5,588 bases of DNA. Source: Bacteroidetes bacterium GWA2_30_7 (GTDB lineage: Bacteria > Bacteroidota > Bacteroidia > Bacteroidales > GWF2-33-38). Both the position numbers and the translations under genes were made by a program. Positions within the stretch are counted from its first letter, which is position 1, and the number at the start of each line of letters is the position of its first letter. A model generated the notes under the pieces. It was given only the letters and a program-made list of their open reading frames with translations. It ran no database searches and was not told where the DNA came from. Positions 1-5,588 of the stretch are shown here, in pieces. The DNA lies in the NCBI GenBank assembly GCA_001768155.1, contig MENC01000107.1, positions 1 through 5,588 on the forward strand, read 5' to 3'.

Positions 1-1998
1 AACCGTTTTAAACCAATGGTTAAGTTTATCGGACCATTTTTCTTAAAAGGCGGAAAAACCGATACACACGTTATCGAAATTCCAAATTATGTTGGCTCTG
101 TTCGCACAATGGTTATTGCTGGTTATAACAAAACTTATGGCTCTGCCGAAAAAACCACACCGGTTAAAAAGCCGTTAATGTTACTTGGAACTTTACCAAG
201 AGTATTGGGACCAAGCGAAACTGTTAAACTTCCAATCAATGTTTTTGCAATGGAAAAAAATCTGAAATCGGTTAACGTTTCGGTAAAAACTAATAATTTG
301 CTTAAAGTTGTAGGCGAATCGTCTAAAGTTGTTAATTTTAATGCACCCGGCGACGAATTAGTTGAGTTTGATTTACAAGTAAATTCAGAAATAGGAATTG
401 CAAAAGTTGATATTGTGGCTACATCAGGAAACGAAAAAGCGACTTATTCAATCGAAATTGATGTTCGCAATCCAAATCCAAGAGTTACAAATGTTATGGC
501 TCAAATAATTGAAGCCAACAAAACTATGGATTTTAATTTCATATTGCCGGGTGTAAAAGGAACAAATAGCTGTGTATTGGAAGTATCGAGTATTCCGCCT
601 CTTAACCTCGAAAAGCGTTTAAAATACCTTATTCATTATCCTTATGGATGTATCGAACAAACCACATCATCAGTGTTTCCGCAGCTTTTCTTGGAAAATG
701 TAATGGAACTTACCGAAACATCTAAAGCCGATATTGAAAGAAATGTTAAGGCTGGTATTCAACGATTAACAAGATTTCAGACAAGTTCGGGCGGATTTTC
801 GTATTGGCCCGGAGCAAACGATGTTGACCAATGGGGAACTTCCTACGGTGGACATTTCTTGGTTGAAGCCAAAAATAAAGGCTTTACAGTTCCTGACGGA
901 TTCTTTAAAAATTGGAAAAAATATCAGCAATCGAGAAGCAACAATTGGAACGACGATGGCGATTATTCCCGATTTATTCAAGCATACCGGTTATACACAT
1001 TAGCACTTGCAGGAAACCCCGAAATTGGAGCAATGAACAGACTTAGAGAAGTTAAGAATTTGAAAAACATTGTTAAATGGCAACTCGCTGCCGCATATAT
1101 TTTAGCAGGAAAAAACAAAATTGCCGAAGAATTAATCTTAAACGCAACAACATCTGTAGCCGAATATAGCGATATGTATTATACTTATGGCTCATCTATC
1201 CGCGACGAATCTATTATTTTAGAATGTCTTGGATTGCTTAATAAAACTAAAGAAGGATATTCGCTGTTAAAATCGGTTTCCGAACGACTTGCAAGCGATT
1301 CGTGGTTTAGCACTCAATCGACTGCTTACTCGCTAATTGCTATTTCAAAATTTGTTAGCAAAACATCAACTTCAAAAGGAGTTAAGTTTTCTTATCAATT
1401 AAATTCTAAAACATCTGAAACTAAAACCGGAACAAAACCTGTTTATCAGGTTAAGTTGCCAATTGATTTTACTGGCAACGGAAAACTCAAAATATCGAAT
1501 CAAAATAACGGAGTTTTGTTTGCAAGGCTAATACTCGAAGGAATTCCCGAAGCTGGAGAAACTACCGATTATGAAAGCGATTTAAAACTCGAAGTAAATT
1601 ATACTTTAACCGATGGAACAAAACTAAATCCTGAAAGCATAAAACAAGGAACCGATTTTATTGCCGAAGTTAAAATTATTCACAGCAGCCTAAGAAGTGA
1701 TTATTTCCAAATGGCACTTTCGCAAATATTTCCATCGGGTTGGGAAATTATTAATACCCGTATGACCGAAACCGGAGAGTTAACAAAATCGAGCATTCCA
1801 AACTATCAAGATTTCAGAGACGACAGAGTTTACACCTTTTTCCATCTGAATAAATATGCTACAAAAACTTTTAAAGTTATGCTAAATGCTAGTTATGTTG
1901 GGCGATTCTATATGCCATCGGTAACTTCCGAAGCAATGTACGACCATACAATTCAGGCACGTAAGCACGGGATGTGGGTGGAAGTGGTGAAAGATTAA
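1..1998 (+). CDS. Alpha-2-macroglobulin family protein, C-terminal part (5' truncated)
   Basis: The reading frame is open from base 1 (NRFKP precedes the first Met at 16), so the true start lies upstream and 665 residues are visible. Bacterial alpha-2-macroglobulins are large envelope proteins thought to trap and covalently bind attacking proteases. Numbering from the window edge, residues 1 to about 65 are the end of the A2M domain (FKPMVKFIGPF), followed by macroglobulin-like beta domains. The thioester domain begins near 200 and carries YPYGCIEQTTS, with Cys217 and Gln220 forming the CxEQ thioester. It continues with family-typical GGFSYWPG and TQSTAYSLIAIS. The final domain (about 520-665) is MG10-like and contains DDRVYTFFHL. 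The intact CxEQ implies a reactive thioester, unlike family members that have lost it. The signal peptide or lipobox and the bait region would lie upstream and cannot be judged. GC is higher than in the downstream genes (24 of 60 bases at 661-720). Family assignment is secure; the target proteases are unknown. Confidence 0.95.
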   Translation, partial: NRFKPMVKFIGPFFLKGGKTDTHVIEIPNYVGSVRTMVIAGYNKTYGSAEKTTPVKKPLMLLGTLPRVLGPSETVKLPINVFAMEKNLKSVNVSVKTNNLLKVVGESSKVVNFNAPGDELVEFDLQVNSEIGIAKVDIVATSGNEKATYSIEIDVRNPNPRVTNVMAQIIEANKTMDFNFILPGVKGTNSCVLEVSSIPPLNLEKRLKYLIHYPYGCIEQTTSSVFPQLFLENVMELTETSKADIERNVKAGIQRLTRFQTSSGGFSYWPGANDVDQWGTSYGGHFLVEAKNKGFTVPDGFFKNWKKYQQSRSNNWNDDGDYSRFIQAYRLYTLALAGNPEIGAMNRLREVKNLKNIVKWQLAAAYILAGKNKIAEELILNATTSVAEYSDMYYTYGSSIRDESIILECLGLLNKTKEGYSLLKSVSERLASDSWFSTQSTAYSLIAISKFVSKTSTSKGVKFSYQLNSKTSETKTGTKPVYQVKLPIDFTGNGKLKISNQNNGVLFARLILEGIPEAGETTDYESDLKLEVNYTLTDGTKLNPESIKQGTDFIAEVKIIHSSLRSDYFQMALSQIFPSGWEIINTRMTETGELTKSSIPNYQDFRDDRVYTFFHLNKYATKTFKVMLNASYVGRFYMPSVTSEAMYDHTIQARKHGMWVEVVKD

Positions 1999-2015
1999 TG
2001 GTTACATTGTTGCCA

Positions 2016-2046
2016 CTGCCTCTGTCAGGTGTTTTCACCTGACAGA
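2016..2046. repeat. Dispersed hairpin repeat, copy 1 (perfect stem)
   Basis: The arms TCTGTCAGGTG (2021-2031) and CACCTGACAGA (2036-2046) form a perfect 11-bp stem around a TTTT loop. Bases 2016-2045 match 4920-4949 at 29 of 30 positions. This copy starts 18 bases after the macroglobulin stop codon. It could therefore work as a transcription terminator or 3' end stabiliser, but no U-tract follows (ACAATATAC), so a classical intrinsic terminator is not well supported. The repetition points to a dispersed element. Confidence 0.8.
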
Positions 2047-2066
2047 CAATATACAAAACCCTTGCT

Positions 2067-2182
2067 CTTTCGGATTTGCAATATTTCGACAAGGCTCAAT
2101 AACCATCCGAAAGTTATCATTATAAGGATTTGTAATCCGCATTACAAATGCTAATAATAATGAGTTCGGGATTGCAAATCCC
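2067..2182. repeat. Nested inverted-repeat element
   Basis: An outer 11-bp inverted pair, GGATTTGCAAT (2072-2082) and ATTGCAAATCC (2171-2181), encloses an inner hairpin with a 9-bp stem, ATTTGTAAT (2128-2136) and ATTACAAAT (2141-2149), around loop CCGC. Outer and inner arms are near copies of each other (GGATTTGCAAT versus GGATTTGTAAT), and the differing base is changed in both partners, so pairing is kept. Two alternative stems overlap the outer one: CTTTCGGAT (2067-2075) with ATCCGAAAG (2105-2113), and GGGATT with AATCCC (2168-2182). I see no coding potential. It looks like a palindromic intergenic unit or the remnant of a small non-autonomous element; function is unknown. Confidence 0.65.
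2083..2100. repeat. Short repeat shared with the signal-peptide region of the last gene
   Basis: ATTTCGACAAGGCTCAAT matches the 17 bases at 5068-5084 (ATTTCGACAAGCTCAAT) except for one extra G. It lies within the nested inverted-repeat element. An ungapped match would be stronger; the shared word is long enough to be unlikely by chance in about 5.6 kb, but it has not been tested statistically. Confidence 0.55.
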
Positions 2183-2239
2183 TAACAACTGAAGTTTAAT
2201 TAAAAATGATTAATGGAAGAATATTGGCAATATCTTGCG

Positions 2240-2272
2240 AGATTTGACAACTTTTTAAAAGTTGTCAAATCT
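2240..2272. repeat. Perfect 33-bp palindrome
   Basis: The arms AGATTTGACAACTTTT (2240-2255) and AAAAGTTGTCAAATCT (2257-2272) are exact reverse complements over 16 bp, separated by a single T at 2256. As RNA this would fold into a stem of about 14 bp with a small A/U loop. It lies 241 bases after the macroglobulin stop and 66 bases before the next start. No U-tract follows (TCTAAGCC), so termination is not the obvious role. Possible readings are an intergenic repeat unit, a protein-binding palindrome, or a cruciform-forming site. Confidence 0.8.
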
Positions 2273-2278
2273 TCTAAG

Positions 2279-2306
2279 CCTATGTCAAGTGTTATCACCT
2301 GACATA
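2279..2306. repeat. Dispersed hairpin repeat, copy 3 (diverged)
   Basis: The arms TATGTCAAGTG (2281-2291) and CACCTGACATA (2296-2306) pair over 11 positions with one A-C mismatch (2288/2299) around loop TTAT. Against copy 1, bases 2279-2305 differ at 4 of 27 positions. Two of those differences are the partners of one stem pair (C-G at 2022/2045 becomes A-T at 2282/2305) and one is in the loop. It lies 32 bases upstream of the membrane protein start, so here the element sits in a leader rather than after a stop codon. Confidence 0.65.
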
Positions 2307-2338
2307 AAGTTTTCATCTTATACTGAATTATATAAGTT

Positions 2339-3754
2339 ATGTCTAAATTATTAGATAATATTTTAAAATATAAGCTCACATTACTAACTATATGTCTATT
2401 AATTATAATACTCCCTTACATATACATGAGTTTTTTCACTCATCCTATTGCTGATGATTTCACATACTCATTAAAAGGAAAAGCCTACGGAATATTAGAA
2501 GTTTTAAAGTATGAATATTTACATTGGAATGGCAGATACAGTTCTAATTTATTTGTCATTTTAAATCCAATAGTATTTAACTCTTTGATTGGCTATAAAT
2601 TAGTTCCGGTATTTTCAATAATTTTTACAATTTTTTCACTTTACTTTTTTTTATCGTCGATAACTGCGATTTTTAATAAAATTGAAAAACTCAATTACAG
2701 CCTATTTATCACATTACTATACATTTATCAAATGCCGGTAATTTCAGAAGGAATTTATTGGTTTACAGGATTTGTAACATATCATTTAGGAAATATTCTA
2801 TTCCTTTTCTTAGTTTCTTTAATTTTCAGGTATTTAAAAAACCAGTTTATTTTCAATAAATATTCTCATGCTTTCATTATAATAAGCTTGCTTTTTATTA
2901 TAACCGGATTAAATGAAGTAATAATGCTTAATTTATTGTTTTTATGCACCTTAACTTTATTTATTACATATCGGAATAAACAAGCAAATAGAAATTTTTT
3001 TATATTGCTTTTCATATTCACTCTTATTTTTTCATCATTTGTTTATTTTGCACCCGGAAATTCAACCAGAGAGTCGTTATTTTCAAATAATCACAATTTG
3101 GTTTCTTCTTTAATAAATTCGACAATTCAAACATTCCGCTTTATTTTTGAATGGATTTCATCACTGCCATTAATAATTATGTCAGTATTTTACTATTTCA
3201 TTAACAGACAATTATCTGACAAAGAAGTTATTTTCAAAAATTCATTCTACCTGAAGCCTTCATATTCAATTATCATAATTTTTATAGTTGTGTTTATCTG
3301 CATATTTCCAGCTTATTGGGCAACCGGAATTTTGGGTCAGCAACGTTCGGTAAATGTTGCATATTTTTTATTTATAATATTTTGGTTTATCAATTTAACT
3401 GTATTCTTTAACTATTTTAAAGCTCAATCGGTAGGTTTTAATGAATTAAGGGCTGAAATAAAAATATTTGCTGTGCTAATAATGCTAATTTCATTTGCAA
3501 TTACTAAAAATGGACTTTCGCTAATTTCAGATATAGCATATAACAAACAAATTCAGTATAATAACATTATGAATAAACGATTTCAAACATTAAGTAATTT
3601 TGATAAAAACAATACAGATACAATTTATTTTGAACAAATTCCAAATCCATCAAAAACGATTTTTATTCTGGATATTACTGATGATTCAGAATGTTGGATG
3701 AATAAAGGCTATAATGCTTATTTTGAGATTGAAAATAAAATAGTTGCTAGATAG
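2339..3754 (+). CDS. Polytopic membrane protein, DUF6056/GT-C glycosyltransferase-like
   Basis: This is a 471-residue, strongly hydrophobic protein with roughly 10-11 likely membrane helices (first about 13-33, last about 377-395) and a polar C-terminal tail (about 400-471). After helix 1 comes HPIADDFTYS (Asp39-Asp40) and then WNGRY (63-67). Later come YWFTG (140-144), GLNE (190-193), APGNSTR (238-244) and GQQR (333-336). An acidic pair in the first external loop is a hallmark of GT-C glycosyltransferases that use lipid-linked sugars, and this motif set resembles the uncharacterised DUF6056 group. Both links come from remembered motifs, not a search. The tail has DITDDSECWMN and a closing YFEIENKI. 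The start is fixed by an in-frame TAA at 2333-2335; the next Met (30) would cut off helix 1. GC is very low (7 of 60 at 3361-3420), partly because of Phe/Ile/Leu-rich helices. No neighbouring glycan genes are visible. Catalytic function is unproven. Confidence 0.75.
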   Translation: MSKLLDNILKYKLTLLTICLLIIILPYIYMSFFTHPIADDFTYSLKGKAYGILEVLKYEYLHWNGRYSSNLFVILNPIVFNSLIGYKLVPVFSIIFTIFSLYFFLSSITAIFNKIEKLNYSLFITLLYIYQMPVISEGIYWFTGFVTYHLGNILFLFLVSLIFRYLKNQFIFNKYSHAFIIISLLFIITGLNEVIMLNLLFLCTLTLFITYRNKQANRNFFILLFIFTLIFSSFVYFAPGNSTRESLFSNNHNLVSSLINSTIQTFRFIFEWISSLPLIIMSVFYYFINRQLSDKEVIFKNSFYLKPSYSIIIIFIVVFICIFPAYWATGILGQQRSVNVAYFLFIIFWFINLTVFFNYFKAQSVGFNELRAEIKIFAVLIMLISFAITKNGLSLISDIAYNKQIQYNNIMNKRFQTLSNFDKNNTDTIYFEQIPNPSKTIFILDITDDSECWMNKGYNAYFEIENKIVAR

Positions 3755-3831
3755 TGTTAATGTAACTTCAATATTTATGAAAAAGGATAAGTTTATGAAG
3801 GATAAAATTATTCAATATTTGAAAAAAATTA

Positions 3832-3839
3832 TACTTTTG
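3832..3839 (+). promoter_or_regulatory. Candidate Bacteroidota -7 promoter box
   Basis: TACTTTTG matches the Bacteroidota primary sigma -7 consensus TAnnTTTG exactly and ends 28 bases before the cargo gene start at 3868, which would give a short leader. No TTTG was seen at the usual distance for the -33 element; the TTTG at 3818-3821 is too close. In such AT-rich DNA a single-box match can occur by chance. Confidence 0.4.
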
Positions 3840-3867
3840 AGAATAAACTATTTAAAAAAAATAAATC

Positions 3868-4917
3868 ATGAGAAAGTTATTGTTTTCAATTGCACTTTTG
3901 CTACCGACTTTAGCTTTTAGTCAATATTATTATGGTACAGGCTTCTTCCCTATTTATAGAACTTTCACTTTTGATAATGTTGATACAAACTTTATAAAAA
4001 TCCCCACAAGTTCAATCTGGCATATTACTAAAACCGGAAAAACTGGTTTACTTAGCGGCGACAGTTCATTTGCAATTGTAACCGATACCAATAATGTGAA
4101 TGTAAAAACAGGTTCATATTATTTCGATATTAAAATTCCTAACTACATGATTACTGGAGATACAACTCATAATAGTAATGATAATTATCCTTTTTTTTGG
4201 AATTATGAATTTACAATTAAGCATAAACATAACATAACAAATTCAAGCTATGGAACTGTTTTTTATAAAAGCACAAATTTAAATCAATTCGATACACTTC
4301 CTAACTCATTGTACTGGATAAATTATTGTTCAAATCCTCAATTTTCATTAGGAAATTACTATGACAGTACATTTTATTATTATTATGAAGGAGATTTTAG
4401 CTATCCTGATTTTAAATTTACAGGAATAAGAGACACACAATGGATTTATAGTATTTACAATTATGTAGCTCCAATGCTTGTAAAACAACCACAAGATTGT
4501 AATGAAAGTACAGATTATAATTATGATACTACAACTTTTAGAATCACATATAATTCACCCGATAGTCTGCTTGGGGGTGCAGGTTGGTTAATAAAAAACA
4601 TTAAAATAATAACCTATCAATGCACAACTAACTGCCCAACCAACATTGATAAAAATTATATTGATAATTTAACATTTAATCTATATCCAAATCCAGCCTC
4701 TGATTATTTAACAATTGATTTTAATAATATTAAAAGCGGAAATTATAATACAACAATTTATAATAATTTCGGACAAAAAGTTAAAATTCCTTTCAGGAAA
4801 GAAGAATATGATTTTAAATTCGATGTTTCAAAATTACCAAATGGAATTTACCAATTATTTATCTTTAATAAAGTAAGTAGCAAATCATCAGTTAAAAGAT
4901 TTGTAGTTAATCATTAA
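3868..4917 (+). CDS. Secreted protein with T9SS type A C-terminal sorting domain
   Basis: This 349-residue protein is exported by Sec and then by the type IX secretion system. Residues 1-18 are a clear signal peptide (Arg2, Lys3, hydrophobic core, likely cut AFS|Q). The C-terminal 80 residues (about 270-349) form a type A sorting domain: FNLYPNPASDYLTIDF, then IYNNFGQKV, then LPNGIYQLFIF and a basic end. Such domains target cargo across the outer membrane and are normally removed, leaving the protein surface-attached or released. The passenger (19 to about 265) matches no family I recognise. It is rich in Tyr, Asn, Thr and Ser, probably beta-structured, with Tyr runs near 20 and 169-172 and cysteines at 154, 211, 252 and 256 that could form disulfides. 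The start is fixed by an in-frame TAA at 3862-3864. The gene is preceded by a candidate promoter and followed after 8 bases by a hairpin repeat. Secretion route is confident; passenger function is unknown. Confidence 0.9.
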   Translation: MRKLLFSIALLLPTLAFSQYYYGTGFFPIYRTFTFDNVDTNFIKIPTSSIWHITKTGKTGLLSGDSSFAIVTDTNNVNVKTGSYYFDIKIPNYMITGDTTHNSNDNYPFFWNYEFTIKHKHNITNSSYGTVFYKSTNLNQFDTLPNSLYWINYCSNPQFSLGNYYDSTFYYYYEGDFSYPDFKFTGIRDTQWIYSIYNYVAPMLVKQPQDCNESTDYNYDTTTFRITYNSPDSLLGGAGWLIKNIKIITYQCTTNCPTNIDKNYIDNLTFNLYPNPASDYLTIDFNNIKSGNYNTTIYNNFGQKVKIPFRKEEYDFKFDVSKLPNGIYQLFIFNKVSSKSSVKRFVVNH

Positions 4918-4919
4918 CC

Positions 4920-4950
4920 CTGCCTCTGTCAGGTGTTTTCACCCGACAGG
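4920..4950. repeat. Dispersed hairpin repeat, copy 2
   Basis: Bases 4920-4949 match 2016-2045 at 29 of 30 positions. The arms CTGTCAGGTG (4926-4935) and CACCCGACAG (4940-4949) pair around TTTT with one A-C mismatch (4931/4944). That mismatch would be a U-G wobble in RNA from the minus strand. It begins two bases after the T9SS cargo stop codon, the same position relative to a stop as copy 1. A loose T-rich stretch follows (TTTATGATTTTAC), so a weak terminator role is possible but unproven. Confidence 0.75.
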
Positions 4951-5044
4951 TTTATGATTTTACTTCTTGATATTTTGCATATAAAATATAGATTTACTAT
5001 ATTGCATTTTAAACCGAGTAAAAAAATCTTAAAAAATAATTAAT

Positions 5045-5588
5045 ATGAAAACAAATTTACTTTTATCATTTCGACAAGCTCAATGCATCGCAATCACGCT
5101 CTTCGCTTTCAACTTTATAACTTTACAAACTTTCGACTGTTTTGCACAAACAGTAAACATACCCGATGCTAATTTTAAAGCCAAATTGGTTGCAAACTAC
5201 GCTATTAACACCAACCATGATGGCGAAATACAATCCTCAGAAGCTGCTGCTTATAATGGAATAATGTATGTTGGCAATTCATCTATTTCAGACCTAACCG
5301 GTATTGAAGCATTTACGGTTCTTACTTATTTGAATTGTGGCTATAATCAATTAACAAGTTTGAACCTAACTTCCAACACTGCACTTAAAATGTTGTACTG
5401 TTACTATAATCAATTAACAAGTTTGAACCTTTCTGCCAATACTGCTCTTACTGCATTGGGTTGTAACAATAATCAATTAACAAGTTTAAATCTTTCTGCC
5501 AACACGGCTCTTAATACTTTGTGGTGTTCCTATAATCAATTAACAAGTTTGAACCTTTCTGCAAACACGGCTCTTAATTATTTGTGGT
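5045..5588 (+). CDS. Exported leucine-rich-repeat protein with EF-hand-like loop (3' truncated)
   Basis: The frame is open from ATG 5045 to the window edge, giving 181 complete codons; the C-terminus is missing. An in-frame TAA at 5030-5032 with no ATG between fixes the start. Residues 1-34 are a long, unusual signal peptide with a polar interruption (RQAQC at 10-14), likely cut FA|Q. Next is IPDANFKAKLV, then NTNHDGEIQSSE (55-66), which fits a 12-residue calcium-loop pattern with Asn at position 1, Asn at 3, Asp at 5, Gly at 6, Ile at 8 and Glu at 12. A capping unit SISDLTGIEAF leads into 21-residue leucine-rich repeats of form NQLTSLNLSANTALxxLxC, four visible including the cut one. Bacteroidota proteins of this layout are usually surface-exposed, and many end in a T9SS sorting domain. 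Whether this one does lies beyond the window. Binding partner unknown. Confidence 0.9.
   Translation, partial: MKTNLLLSFRQAQCIAITLFAFNFITLQTFDCFAQTVNIPDANFKAKLVANYAINTNHDGEIQSSEAAAYNGIMYVGNSSISDLTGIEAFTVLTYLNCGYNQLTSLNLTSNTALKMLYCYYNQLTSLNLSANTALTALGCNNNQLTSLNLSANTALNTLWCSYNQLTSLNLSANTALNYLW
5068..5084 (+). repeat. Intergenic-type repeat fragment inside signal-peptide coding sequence
   Basis: ATTTCGACAAGCTCAAT here matches 2083-2100 in the palindrome-rich region, apart from one inserted G there. In frame it encodes the end of Ser8, then Phe-Arg-Gln-Ala-Gln and the first base of Cys14, which is exactly the polar break in an otherwise hydrophobic signal peptide. Origin by repeat insertion is inference. 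Confidence 0.5.
5345..5588 (+). repeat. 63-bp tandem repeats encoding 21-residue LRR units
   Basis: Units start at 5345, 5408, 5471 and 5534 (the last is cut at 55 bases), with exact 63-bp spacing. All four begin with the identical 17 bases AATCAATTAACAAGTTT. The variable part falls in the second half, around the xxLxC segment. A diverged unit at 5282-5344 precedes them as a cap. Identity at synonymous sites suggests recent duplication or gene conversion, and the array probably continues past the window. Confidence 0.9.

Larger units (their letters stand above)
1999..2338. other. Gene-free palindrome-rich intergenic region
   Basis: No credible gene is present in these 340 bases on either strand. 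The one minus-strand open frame reaching into it runs antisense into the macroglobulin gene and resembles nothing. The region contains at least six inverted repeats, which are listed separately where they are strong. A weaker one is ATATTG-G-CAATAT at 2221-2233. No TAnnTTTG promoter box was found directly upstream of the next gene's start at 2339, so that gene's promoter is not identified. The arrangement suggests a mosaic of intergenic palindromic repeat units (REP/BIME- or MITE-remnant-like) rather than one regulatory site. That reading is inference. Confidence 0.7.

Noticed and set aside
766..981. Minus-strand open frame of 71 codons inside the macroglobulin gene
   Set aside because: It is antisense to a well-supported conserved coding region and shows no recognisable protein features.
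821..1003. Second + strand frame of 60 codons inside the macroglobulin gene
   Set aside because: It overlaps the thioester domain, whose family motifs are in the main frame.
2022..2045. Calling the hairpin an intrinsic terminator
   Set aside because: No U-tract follows the stem, and a related copy sits in a leader upstream of 2339, so it is recorded as a dispersed repeat with only a possible terminator role.
1889..2092. Minus-strand open frame crossing the macroglobulin stop codon into the palindrome region
   Set aside because: The translation resembles no protein, and half of it is antisense to the MG10-like domain while the rest runs through hairpin repeats.
1999..2338. CRISPR array suggested by several short palindromic repeats
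   Set aside because: The repeats differ in sequence and spacing, there are no regular spacers, and no cas gene is seen.
3777..3920. A 47-codon open frame starting MKKDKFMKDKIIQYLKK, overlapping the start of the T9SS cargo gene
   Set aside because: It is lysine/isoleucine-rich as random AT-rich DNA would be, runs out of frame into the cargo signal-peptide sequence and contains the candidate promoter. It could be a decayed gene start, but nothing supports that.
4971..4977. TATTTTG as a promoter box for the LRR gene
   Set aside because: It is one base short of TAnnTTTG and no matching -33 element was seen, so the promoter of this gene is left unassigned.

Overview
The window looks like a low-GC chromosome fragment from a member of the Bacteroidota. 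The evidence is a complete T9SS cargo protein with a type A C-terminal sorting domain, an exported leucine-rich-repeat protein of the kind common in that phylum, a bacterial alpha-2-macroglobulin, a TAnnTTTG-type promoter box, and start codons preceded by A/T-rich sequence rather than Shine-Dalgarno sites. The genus cannot be told from this sequence. All four genes lie on the + strand.

Layout: (1) 1-1998 is the C-terminal 665 residues of an alpha-2-macroglobulin-like protease trap, cut by the window edge, with an intact CIEQ thioester motif. (2) 1999-2338 has no gene and is packed with palindromes: an 11-bp-stem hairpin, a nested set of related inverted repeats, a perfect 33-bp palindrome, and a diverged second copy of the first hairpin. 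(3) 2339-3754 encodes a very AT-rich, many-pass membrane protein resembling DUF6056/GT-C-type proteins. (4) 3868-4917 encodes a secreted T9SS cargo protein of unknown function, with a candidate promoter just upstream. (5) 4918-5044 holds a 29/30-identical copy of the first hairpin repeat directly after the cargo stop codon. (6) 5045 to the window end encodes an exported protein with an EF-hand-like loop and 21-residue leucine-rich repeats, cut by the window edge.

The genes share an envelope or surface theme (periplasmic protease trap, membrane protein, two exported proteins), but nothing shows that they form one pathway. Gaps of 340, 113 and 127 bp and the hairpins between them suggest separate transcription units. 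The most interesting material is non-coding: a dispersed hairpin family whose copies show a paired (compensatory) base change, and a fragment of the same repeat-rich intergenic DNA that reappears inside the signal-peptide coding region of the last gene. I do not see a clearly new multi-gene system here.
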